A stretch of 28,365 nucleotides of DNA from Streptomyces griseus (lineage in GTDB: Bacteria > Bacteroidota > Bacteroidia > Chitinophagales > Chitinophagaceae): the NCBI GenBank assembly GCA_943323705.2, contig CALPIT020000005.1, forward strand, positions 1 to 28,365. Direction: 5' to 3'. Positions 8,908 to 16,057 of the stretch are shown piece after piece; the first letter of the stretch is position 1; the number at the start of each line of letters is the position of its first letter. The position numbers and the translations under genes are program-made. The notes under the pieces were generated by a model. That model made no database searches. It was not told the DNA's origin and was given only the letters and a program-made list of their open reading frames with translations.

Positions 8908-9696
8908 TTAAAGGCAACCCGTTCTTCCACCATCTACAGGAAGATTGATGCCATTTATATATGCAGCTGCAGGTGAGCAAAGAAATGCCACAGCAGCACC
9001 AAACTCTTCCGGCTGTCCAATTCTGCCTACAGGAATTTCTGCAACTAAATCTTTCATCACTTCCTCTTCCGACTTCCCTGAATCTGAAGCTTTTTTCTTA
9101 ATAACATAATCAGCTCTTACCGTATTTGTAAATCCGGGTAACACATTATTTACTGTAATTCCAAAACCTCCTAATTCAGTTGCCAAAGTTTTACTCCAAT
9201 TGGCAACAGCAGCACGTATGGTATTGCTAACACCTAATCCAGCGAGAGGTTGTTTAACCGATGTTGAAATAACATTAATGATTCTGCCAAATCCAGCATC
9301 TTTCATTCCAGGAACTAGAGCCTGTACTAAAATATGATTGCAAATCAAATGACTATTGAAAGCGTTTACAAATTCTTCAGATGCCGCATTGATGGCCTTC
9401 CCACCTGCTGGGCCACCTGTGTTGTTGATTAAAATATGAATGATATTACCTGCATCTACATATGCAGCAATTGTAGTTCTTACATTTTCAGGATTACTAA
9501 AATCAGCTACGAGATAATGATGATGTTGATCTTTTGAATGGTCGAGTTGTGTTAACGCAGCTTTTAATTTCTCTTCGTTTCTTGCCATCAACACAACATT
9601 GGCTCCTAATAATGAAAGTTCAATAGCCGAAGCCAATCCTAGTCCTTGTGTACTTCCACAAACCAATGCTGTTTTTCCTTTTAAATTCAGGTTCAT
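8908..9696 (-). CDS. SDR family oxidoreductase with atypical active site
   Basis: 262 residues, a full-length single-domain short-chain dehydrogenase/reductase. The N-terminal Rossmann motif is CGSTQGLG (residues 13-20, the GxxxGxG cofactor loop), with NNTGG at 91-95 in place of NNAG. The usual catalytic Ser-Tyr-x3-Lys set is not intact. Ser144 is present, but the expected Tyr, 13 residues on, is Ser157, and the Lys is Arg161 (SNTIR instead of YxxxK). Such changes occur in a recognised group of ketoacyl-reductase-like SDRs of unknown reaction, so the protein may be a divergent reductase or use different chemistry. The tail (PAAAYINGINLPVDGGRTG) is typical of SDRs. It lies 9 bases after the YkgJ-like gene and is probably cotranscribed with it. 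Confidence 0.9.
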   Translation of the reverse strand: MNLNLKGKTALVCGSTQGLGLASAIELSLLGANVVLMARNEEKLKAALTQLDHSKDQHHHYLVADFSNPENVRTTIAAYVDAGNIIHILINNTGGPAGGKAINAASEEFVNAFNSHLICNHILVQALVPGMKDAGFGRIINVISTSVKQPLAGLGVSNTIRAAVANWSKTLATELGGFGITVNNVLPGFTNTVRADYVIKKKASDSGKSEEEVMKDLVAEIPVGRIGQPEEFGAAVAFLCSPAAAYINGINLPVDGGRTGCL

Positions 9697-9705
9697 AAAA
9701 TGTGT

Positions 9706-10110
9706 TTAATTATTTGTGTTGTCGTTAAAAAATTGAGTTGCTGTTTTTAATTCTTCAACAACATTAAATATAATCGGACAAATACTATAATGTATCAATG
9801 TCCCAAAAAGTCTGTCTGTAAAGTTAGGTTTATGCAAATGAGGGAATTCTCTACATTCATTAAATCTTTGCTCATAAATTGTACACTTGCTATCAGATAA
9901 AAAATGACAAGGAATTGTATTGATGATCATTTGTCCGCCCAAACTTTTTTCAATATACTTTTCTTCAAAATCGTTATTGCTCATTTGTAAATGCGATGCA
10001 ACTGCGTCTGATTCTGGTTGTGTTACATTTATCATCAAACCTCTGCAACAAGCTCCGCAGGTAGTACAATCAATTTTCTGTTCAACCTCACTATTGATTT
10101 GAAACACCAA
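9706..10110 (-). CDS. YkgJ family cysteine-cluster protein (start uncertain)
   Basis: From the TTG at 10110 the product has 134 residues. The family's metal-binding layout is clear: CTTCGACC near the start, then CHFLSDSKCTIYEQRFNECREFP, and a later Cys in the YSICPII stretch. YkgJ-like proteins are small cytoplasmic proteins predicted to bind zinc or an iron-sulfur cluster; the reaction is unknown. The TTG start is doubtful, because the frame stays open for 42 more codons upstream and those codons read like the usual N-terminal helix of the family (see the extension entry). The SDR gene follows after 9 bases on the same strand, suggesting an operon. An electron-transfer or maturation link between the two is speculation. 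Confidence 0.85.
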   Translation of the reverse strand: MVFQINSEVEQKIDCTTCGACCRGLMINVTQPESDAVASHLQMSNNDFEEKYIEKSLGGQMIINTIPCHFLSDSKCTIYEQRFNECREFPHLHKPNFTDRLFGTLIHYSICPIIFNVVEELKTATQFFNDNTNN

Positions 10111-10236
10111 CTGATCTATTTTTTCCGCGTTTCTGTTTTTTAAAAAAATACGAAAGGCGTCATTCTCATCTTGTTTGACGATACCTATTTCGGCGATTTT
10201 TTCTCTGTTGGTTTCTAAGTTGATGGGTGAGCGTTT
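10111..10236 (-). other. In-frame N-terminal extension of the YkgJ-family gene without ATG, GTG or TTG
   Basis: Reading upstream from 10110, the frame is open to a TAA at 10239-10237. The residues include SPINLETNREKIAEIG, then NDAFRIFLKNRNAEKIDQLV, leading into the Cys cluster. This resembles the INLE... / FLK.. / ID..V pattern I recall from the N-terminus of Bacteroidota relatives. No ATG, GTG or TTG occurs in frame in this stretch. ATC at 10224-10222 is the best-placed near-cognate start, just before NLE. A substitution or sequencing error at the true start is equally possible. Confidence 0.55.
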
Positions 10237-10471
10237 TTAAATTTTAGATGGTTTGCAATTCAAAAGTAAAAAGTAAAAAATGATTTATTACTAATCGAAA
10301 ATTATTTTTGAGTTTTTAATTTTTACTTTTAAATTTTCACTTTTGAATTTCCTCAAAACTAACAAATCTCATGTAACTAATCCCTTCAGTTTTGTATTTT
10401 GATTTGCTTTTGAGTTGTTTCATTATTGAATTGGCTTCATAATTCAAGTTTTACACACATTAAGCACCATT

Positions 10472-10480
10472 TGTGGATAA
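10472..10480 (-). promoter_or_regulatory. DnaA box (TTATCCACA)
   Basis: TGTGGATAA on the plus strand is the exact complement of the consensus box TTATCCACA. TTACACACA at 10451-10459 matches 8 of 9 positions and CTATACACT at 10483-10491 matches 7 of 9. The perfect box ends 10 bases before the TTG of the candidate parE promoter. One exact 9-mer in 28 kb could be chance. Confidence 0.4.
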
Positions 10481-10490
10481 ATCTATACAC

Positions 10491-10519
10491 TTGAGAACCC
10501 ACTCATTCAGTTAAATTCG
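10491..10519 (+). promoter_or_regulatory. Candidate promoter of the parE operon
   Basis: TTG at 10491-10493, 18 bases of spacing, then TAAATTCG at 10512-10519, one base away from the Bacteroidota -7 consensus TAnnTTTG. Transcription would start near 10525, giving a leader of about 55 bases before the ATG at 10581. Confidence 0.4.
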
Positions 10520-10580
10520 CAAGTTCAAACGGGTGAAAAAAATCATCCTGGAATTTAGTATCAAAGAAAACTGAATAGAG

Positions 10581-12473
10581 ATGGCAGAAAAGAACATGTT
10601 TGATTACACCGAAGACAGTATTAAAAGTCTCGATTGGAAGGAACACATCAGATTGCGTCCTGGTATGTATATTGGAAAACTGGGAGACGGCAGCAGTCCT
10701 GATGATGGCGTGTACGTATTAATTAAAGAGGTGGTAGATAATTGTATTGATGAACATACCATGGGCCATGGTAAACATGTTGATGTAAATATAGATGGCA
10801 AAACAATTACTGTAAGAGATTATGGCCGTGGAATTCCTTTAGGAAAAGTGGTAGATGTTGTGAGTAAAATAAATACCGGTGCTAAATACGACAGCAAAGC
10901 GTTTCAGAAAAGTGTGGGATTGAATGGTGTGGGTACAAAAGCAGTTAACGCATTAAGTAACTATTTTAAAGTAACGGCTTTCAGAGATGGCAAGGAAAAA
11001 ACTGCGGAATTTGAAAGAGGCGTATTAACTAAAGAACATAAAGAAGTTGCAACCAAGGAAGGTAATGGCACTATGGTCACATTCATTCCTGATGAATCCA
11101 TTTTCAAAAACTTTCATTTTGTTCAGGAATATCTCGATAAACAATTCTGGAATTACTGTTATCTGAATGCCGGATTGGTGATGAACTTAAATGGCAAAAG
11201 ATATGTAAGTAAAAATGGCTTGCTAGATTTGTTGGAGAAGAATACCAACGCAGATGAAATTCGTTATCCTATCATTCATTTAAAAGGGGAAGATATTGAA
11301 GTGGCTTTCACACATGAGAATGCTTATGGTGAAGAATATTACAGTTTCGTAAACGGACAATTTACAACTCAGGGTGGAACGCATTTGGCTGCTTTCAGAG
11401 AAGGTTTTGTGAAAACCATCAGAGAGTTTTTCAAAAAAGACTATGATGCATCTGATATCAGAGGTAGTGTTTGTGCTGCTATTTCTGTAAGGGTTCAGGA
11501 ACCAGTTTTTGAAAGTCAAACAAAAACTAAACTAGGTTCTCAAACGGTTTATGAGAATGGCCCCAGTATGAAAAATTTTATCGGCGACTTTTTAATGAAA
11601 GAGCTGGATAATTTTTTACATCGCAATCCTTCCACAGCTGAAGCACTTAAAAAAAGAATCGAACAAAACGAAAGGGAAAGAAAAGAGCTAGCAGGGATTA
11701 AAAAACTAGCCAACGAAAGAGCTAAAAAAGCAAATCTTCACAATAAAAAATTACGTGATTGCAAGTATCATTATAATGATGAAGCAACAGGTAAAGAAAA
11801 AGACACCATCCTCGAAAAACAAAAAGAATCTACCATTTTCATTACCGAAGGAGACAGTGCCAGTGGTTCTATCACCAAAGCCCGAAGTGTAAACACACAG
11901 GCAGTTTTCAGCTTACGTGGTAAACCTTTAAACTGCTTTGGACTGACCAAAAAAGTAGTGTATGAAAATGAAGAATTCAATTTGTTGCAACACGCATTGA
12001 ATATAGAAGAAGGTTATGAAGGACTTCGTTATAATAATATAGTATTTGCAACCGATGCTGATGTCGATGGTATGCATATTCGATTATTGTTGATGACATT
12101 CTTCTTACAATTCTTTCCTGATCTAGTGAAAAATGGACACGTCTATATTTTAGAAACTCCTTTATTCAGAGTGAGAAATAAACAGGAAACCATTTATTGC
12201 TACGATGAAACGGAAAAGCAAGCAGCCATGAAAAAGCTGGGTTCGAAACCTGAAATAACAAGATTTAAAGGATTGGGTGAAATCAGTCCAGATGAATTTG
12301 CACGTTTCATCAGTGTTGACATGAAATTACAACCTGTAATTATGGAACAAGGTGAGCATGTACAAAATCTTCTGGAATATTACATGGGAAAAAATACACC
12401 ACAACGTCAGGATTTCATTATTGAAAACCTGAAAGTTGAATTGGACTTGATTGAAGAAAATATTAAAGCATAA
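10581..12473 (+). CDS. parE: DNA topoisomerase IV subunit B (ATPase subunit)
   Basis: 630 residues, the usual length for ParE. The N-terminal GHKL ATPase domain shows EVVDN (50-54), DYGRGIP (80-86) and the ATP lid GLNGVGTKAVNALS (about 113-126). The transducer domain follows. The TOPRIM part has EGDSASG near 423 and DADVDG near 492-497, whose acidic residues bind Mg2+, and RFKGLGE closes the C-terminal core. With ParC it forms the type II enzyme that separates linked daughter chromosomes and relaxes supercoils using ATP. GyrB is the close alternative, but the linkage to the A subunit in one operon and the absence of a GyrB-type insertion favour ParE. The DUF1835 gene starts 10 bases after the stop. 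Confidence 0.92.
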   Translation: MAEKNMFDYTEDSIKSLDWKEHIRLRPGMYIGKLGDGSSPDDGVYVLIKEVVDNCIDEHTMGHGKHVDVNIDGKTITVRDYGRGIPLGKVVDVVSKINTGAKYDSKAFQKSVGLNGVGTKAVNALSNYFKVTAFRDGKEKTAEFERGVLTKEHKEVATKEGNGTMVTFIPDESIFKNFHFVQEYLDKQFWNYCYLNAGLVMNLNGKRYVSKNGLLDLLEKNTNADEIRYPIIHLKGEDIEVAFTHENAYGEEYYSFVNGQFTTQGGTHLAAFREGFVKTIREFFKKDYDASDIRGSVCAAISVRVQEPVFESQTKTKLGSQTVYENGPSMKNFIGDFLMKELDNFLHRNPSTAEALKKRIEQNERERKELAGIKKLANERAKKANLHNKKLRDCKYHYNDEATGKEKDTILEKQKESTIFITEGDSASGSITKARSVNTQAVFSLRGKPLNCFGLTKKVVYENEEFNLLQHALNIEEGYEGLRYNNIVFATDADVDGMHIRLLLMTFFLQFFPDLVKNGHVYILETPLFRVRNKQETIYCYDETEKQAAMKKLGSKPEITRFKGLGEISPDEFARFISVDMKLQPVIMEQGEHVQNLLEYYMGKNTPQRQDFIIENLKVELDLIEENIKA

Positions 12474-12483
12474 TTTTTATAAA

Positions 12484-13299
12484 ATGATTCATATAGTTTT
12501 TAACGAACCGGATGTAGCAAGACTGAAAGAAGCCATTAGTCTTGATGAAAGTTTAACCGGTGAAGTCATGTTAATCAGAGATGATTTTGCAGTAGGGCCT
12601 TTGGAAAACATTTACAACCATGAAGGAATTGAATTTCGTAAACAATGGTGGAAAAGTGTTTTGGAGGGAGGAGATTTTGAAACTAAAATTTCGGAACATA
12701 GTGATGATAACGATACTGCAAAATGGCTGGTAGAAAAAATGCAAGAGTCAGAAAATGAAGTCATTTGGATTTGGGCTGCTCAGAATAAACATGATGTATG
12801 TGGATATTACTGGCTCTTGCCTTTCATGAAAGAATTCCAAAGCAGGGTGATGATATTGTATTTAAACAACCTGCCATTCATCAATGAAAAAGGAAACATT
12901 TTCTATCCAACATGGTTATCTGAAATTCCTGCAAAAGAATATTTAAAAGCAAAAAAATTAGCGAGAGAAATCACGTTGAGTGAGTTTGAAGTTGACCCTG
13001 ATGAATGGACAAAAATCTGTGCTGAAAATAAAGGTGTGAGATTGTTGGAAGGTGGTAAAAAATTGATTCAGCATGATTATGAATATTATGATAGCGACTT
13101 GAAAAAGTTCATCATGCCCGATTGGCAAAAAGCAAATAAAATCATACACAACTTTTTATCTAAATCCAAGGAAACTACCGGAGATGCTTACCTTTTATGG
13201 AGATTGAAAGTGATGATTGCCATGGATCAATTTGATGTGCAAGGTAAAATTGCCAATATGAAAGATTTTGAAATTAAATATCGTACCAAAGCTGAATAA
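12484..13299 (+). CDS. DUF1835 domain protein inside the topoisomerase IV operon
   Basis: 271 residues from the ATG at 12484 (MIHIVFNEPDVARLKEAI). An earlier in-frame ATG at 12451 lies inside parE and would add 11 residues unlike the family start, so it is not used. The N-terminal half is DUF1835-like: a hydrophobic MIHIVF strand, then GEVMLIRDDFAVGPLENI, an acid-rich DD-FAVGP loop that is the family hallmark. The C-terminal half (about 155-260) is helical and charged and resembles the DUF3658-type partner domain. No enzyme motif I can name is present, and it has no signal peptide or membrane segment, so it is probably cytoplasmic. It sits between parE (10 bases) and parC (20 bases), so it is almost certainly cotranscribed with them. 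A role with topoisomerase IV is inference from position. Confidence 0.85.
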   Translation: MIHIVFNEPDVARLKEAISLDESLTGEVMLIRDDFAVGPLENIYNHEGIEFRKQWWKSVLEGGDFETKISEHSDDNDTAKWLVEKMQESENEVIWIWAAQNKHDVCGYYWLLPFMKEFQSRVMILYLNNLPFINEKGNIFYPTWLSEIPAKEYLKAKKLAREITLSEFEVDPDEWTKICAENKGVRLLEGGKKLIQHDYEYYDSDLKKFIMPDWQKANKIIHNFLSKSKETTGDAYLLWRLKVMIAMDQFDVQGKIANMKDFEIKYRTKAE

Positions 13300-13319
13300 A
13301 AAAGAATACTTAGAAATTA

Positions 13320-15836
13320 ATGGCTACAAAGAAAACAAAAGAAGAATATTCGCATAGCGACAAAGGTGTAAGCGGCCAGTATAAAACCTGGTTTTTGGAT
13401 TACGCTAGTTATGTAATTCTGGAAAGGGCTGTACCTGCTGTTGAAGATGGTTTGAAACCAGTGCAACGCAGGATTTTACACGCCATGAAAGAAATGGATG
13501 ATGGTCGTTACAACAAAGTCGCAAATATCATCGGGCAAAGCATGCAGTATCATCCACATGGAGATGCTAGTATTGGAGATGCGATTGTGAACCTCGGTCA
13601 AAAAGATTTGCTTATTGATACCCAAGGTAACTGGGGTGATGTGCGTACAGGAGACGATGCCGCTGCGCCAAGATATATTGAAGCTCGTTTGAGTAAGTTC
13701 GCTTTGGAAGTTGCTTTCAATGCAAAGACAACCAACTGGCAATTGAGTTACGATGGCCGTAAAAACGAACCCGTAACCTTACCGATGAAATTCCCTCTAT
13801 TGTTGGCTCAAGGTGCAGAAGGTATAGCCGTAGGCTTGGCAACAAAAATATTGCCTCATAATTTTTGCGAACTGATTGAAGCTTCCATCAAAGCATTACG
13901 CGGTCGTAAATTTGAAATTCTCCCTGATTTCCAAACAGGCGGCACAATGGATGCAAGCAATTACAATGATGGCAAAAGAGGTGGCAAAGTAAGAGTTCGT
14001 GCTACGATTGAAGAGCAAGACAAAAAAACGCTTGTTATCAAAAGTGTGCCTTATGGTGTTACAACGACTCAATTGATGGAGAGTATTGTAAAAGCAAATG
14101 ATCAAGGAAAGATTAAGATTAGAAAAGTAATGGATCATACAGCAGCAGATGTGGAAATCATCATCGAGTTGGCTGCAGGTATTTCTCCTGATATTACAAT
14201 TGATGCCTTATATGCCTTCACAGATTGTGAAGTTAGTATTTCTCCTAACGCATGTGTCATTGTAGAGCAGAAGCCACAGTTTCTTACCGTTACTGAATTA
14301 TTAAAAATCTCTGCCGAAAACACCAAAGAACTATTAAAAAGAGAGTTGGAAATCAGACTAGCAGAACTGCAAGAGAAATGGCATTATACATCTCTTGAAA
14401 AAATATTCTTTGAAGAAAAAATATATAAAGAACTTGAAAAGAAGCATGAGACCTGGGATAAAGTGATATTGGCTATTGACAAAGCTTTTGAACCTTTCAA
14501 AAAGAAATTAAAAAGAGAGATTACCAAAGAAGATATTTTAAAACTAACGGAAAAGCCAGTACGAAGAATTTACAGACTTGATATTGATGAATTAAATGAT
14601 CAAATCAAAGGACTAGAAGCTGAGATCAAACAGGTAAAACATGATTTGGAAAACTTGGTTGATTATGCTGTAGCCTATTATGAAAACTTGTTGAAAAAAT
14701 ATGGCAAAGGCAGAGAGCGCAAAACTGAAATCAAGTTATTTGATACCATTCAAGCAAAATCTGTAGCTATTGCAAATACTAAGTTGTATGCCAATTTCGC
14801 TGATGGATTTATTGGTACTTCATTGAAGAAAGATGAGTTTGTATTAGAATGCAGTGACCTTGATGATATCATTGCCTTTACCAAAGGTGGCACGATGAAA
14901 GTGGTTCGTGTGGCCGATAAAGTATTTATAGGTAAAGACATTTTGCACGTGGCTCTGTTTCAAAAAAATGATGAGCGTACGACTTACAACATGATTTATC
15001 TCGATGGGAAGACAGGTGTAAGTTTTGCCAAGCGTTTCAATGTAACAGGTATTACCAGAGAAAAAGAATATGATTTAACCAAAGGTTCTGAAAGAAGTAA
15101 GATTCATTATTTTTCGGCTAACCCTAATGGTGAGGCTGAACAAGTTAAAATTACATTAAGCCCCAATTGCACAGCACGGAATAAAGAACTCGATTTCTAT
15201 TTTGAAGAACTAGAGATCAAAGGAAGAAGCAGCATGGGTAATACCGTCACCAAATATCCTGTAAAATCCGTTAAATTTAAAGAAGCCGGTAAATCAACAT
15301 TGAGTGCCAAGAAAATGTGGTTTGATGATAAGTTTGGCAGATTGAATACTGAAGAGAAAGGCGACTATTTAGGCATGTTTGATGCGGAAGACAGAATCCT
15401 CGTTATTTACAATGATGGCAATTACGAAATCACCGACCAGGAGTTGACACAACGTTTTGATCCTGAAAAAGTGTTGCTGATTGAAAAATATCATGCTGAA
15501 AAAATCATTTCTGCTGTTTATCTAGACAACGAAAAACTGCAATACAATATCAAGCGTTTTAAAATTGAAACCACTACTTTAAATTCTAAATTCTTCTTCA
15601 TTAAAGAAGGAAAGGAAAATTATCTTGAGGCTGTTTCTACATCAGCATCTCCCATTTTGAAAGTTCAAACAGGTCGTGGTCAACAAATCAATGTAAAGAA
15701 ATTTAAAGTGGCCGATTTGGTTGAAGTAATGGGCTGGAAAGCAGCAGGAGCAAAACTTGTAGACTTTTCAAAATCTGTTGAAATGGAGTGGGAGGAGAAG
15801 AAGGAAAAGCAAGATAATCAGGGGGAGTTGTTTTAG
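13320..15836 (+). CDS. parC: DNA topoisomerase IV subunit A
   Basis: 838 residues. The N-terminal breakage-reunion domain begins YASYVILERAVPAVEDGLKPVQRR. The quinolone-determining segment is YHPHGDASIGDAIV (77-90). The catalytic tyrosine is Tyr119 in AAPRYIEARL, which forms the covalent link to the DNA 5' end. A long coiled-coil region follows (about 340-470, rich in KELEKK and EIKQVKHDLENL). The C-terminal third is a beta-pinwheel-type DNA-wrapping domain. I see no GyrA box (QRRGG-like motif), which supports ParC over GyrA. It works with ParE at the start of this operon. The stop at 15834-15836 is followed at once by a repeat-rich gap, and I see no U-tailed terminator there. Confidence 0.93.
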   Translation: MATKKTKEEYSHSDKGVSGQYKTWFLDYASYVILERAVPAVEDGLKPVQRRILHAMKEMDDGRYNKVANIIGQSMQYHPHGDASIGDAIVNLGQKDLLIDTQGNWGDVRTGDDAAAPRYIEARLSKFALEVAFNAKTTNWQLSYDGRKNEPVTLPMKFPLLLAQGAEGIAVGLATKILPHNFCELIEASIKALRGRKFEILPDFQTGGTMDASNYNDGKRGGKVRVRATIEEQDKKTLVIKSVPYGVTTTQLMESIVKANDQGKIKIRKVMDHTAADVEIIIELAAGISPDITIDALYAFTDCEVSISPNACVIVEQKPQFLTVTELLKISAENTKELLKRELEIRLAELQEKWHYTSLEKIFFEEKIYKELEKKHETWDKVILAIDKAFEPFKKKLKREITKEDILKLTEKPVRRIYRLDIDELNDQIKGLEAEIKQVKHDLENLVDYAVAYYENLLKKYGKGRERKTEIKLFDTIQAKSVAIANTKLYANFADGFIGTSLKKDEFVLECSDLDDIIAFTKGGTMKVVRVADKVFIGKDILHVALFQKNDERTTYNMIYLDGKTGVSFAKRFNVTGITREKEYDLTKGSERSKIHYFSANPNGEAEQVKITLSPNCTARNKELDFYFEELEIKGRSSMGNTVTKYPVKSVKFKEAGKSTLSAKKMWFDDKFGRLNTEEKGDYLGMFDAEDRILVIYNDGNYEITDQELTQRFDPEKVLLIEKYHAEKIISAVYLDNEKLQYNIKRFKIETTTLNSKFFFIKEGKENYLEAVSTSASPILKVQTGRGQQINVKKFKVADLVEVMGWKAAGAKLVDFSKSVEMEWEEKKEKQDNQGELF

Positions 15837-15845
15837 TGGGGGATA

Positions 15846-15891
15846 GATACTGGATACTGGATACTGGATGCTAGATACTGGATGCTAGATA
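15846..15891. repeat. Tandem 7-bp repeat (GATACTG/GATGCTA)
   Basis: Six contiguous 7-mers: GATACTG three times, GATGCTA, GATACTG, GATGCTA, then a partial GATA. The array begins 10 bases after the parC stop codon. Confidence 0.9.
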
Positions 15892-15908
15892 GATCATTGT
15901 CATTCTTA

Positions 15909-15934
15909 GCAATGTCTCCTGAAAGGGACGTTGC
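15909..15934. repeat. Imperfect inverted repeat in the parC/ABC-F gap
   Basis: GCAATGTCTC, a CTGAAA loop, then GGGACGTTGC form a 10-bp stem with two G-U pairs when read as plus-strand RNA. No T run follows, so it looks more like a dispersed REP-like element than an intrinsic terminator. Confidence 0.5.
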
Positions 15935-15956
15935 GTATTGTAGAGTTGTGTTTATT

Positions 15957-16057
15957 TGCCACGGAGGCACAAAGACAAAAAGGTTCACAAAGAAACCAAT
16001 ACAGCTCTTTGATTGGTTAACTTTTTGAACTTATTGAACATTTTGAACCTCTTTAAC
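15957..16057. repeat. Short-period repeats between parC and the ABC-F gene
   Basis: Around 15957-16000 there are CACGGAGG / CACAAAGA / CACAAAGA units of roughly 8-9 bases. At 16013-16057 five degenerate 9-mers of the form nTTTTGAAC follow each other; the clearest are TTTTTGAAC (16022), TTATTGAAC (16031) and ATTTTGAAC (16040). The last unit contains the stop codon (16055-16053) of the minus-strand ABC-F gene. Confidence 0.75.

Larger units (their letters stand above)
10240..10580. other. Gene-free AT-rich region before parE, with inverted repeats and DnaA-box-like sites
   Basis: I see no gene here. AATTCAAAAGT at 10257-10267 and ACTTTTGAATT at 10339-10349 form a perfect 11-bp inverted repeat, and both arms continue as runs related to AAAAGTAAAAA. 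The left arm contains TACTTTTG on the minus strand (10268-10261), a possible -7 box for the YkgJ/SDR genes. A DnaA-box 9-mer and two weaker look-alikes lie at 10451-10491, followed by the candidate parE promoter. Confidence 0.6.

Noticed and set aside
10161..10169. ATG codons on the minus strand near 10169 and 10163 as the YkgJ-family start
   Set aside because: They are out of frame with the Cys cluster, and their own frame stops within ten codons. They would need a frameshift.
10240..10580. Calling the region before parE a replication origin (oriC)
   Set aside because: Only one exact DnaA box and two weak ones are present, and there is no dnaA, dnaN or skew evidence in the window. It is kept as a hypothesis only.
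12451..12483. Earlier ATG for the DUF1835 gene inside parE
   Set aside because: It adds 11 residues (MKKILKHNFYK) that do not resemble the family start. MIHIVF at 12484 does.
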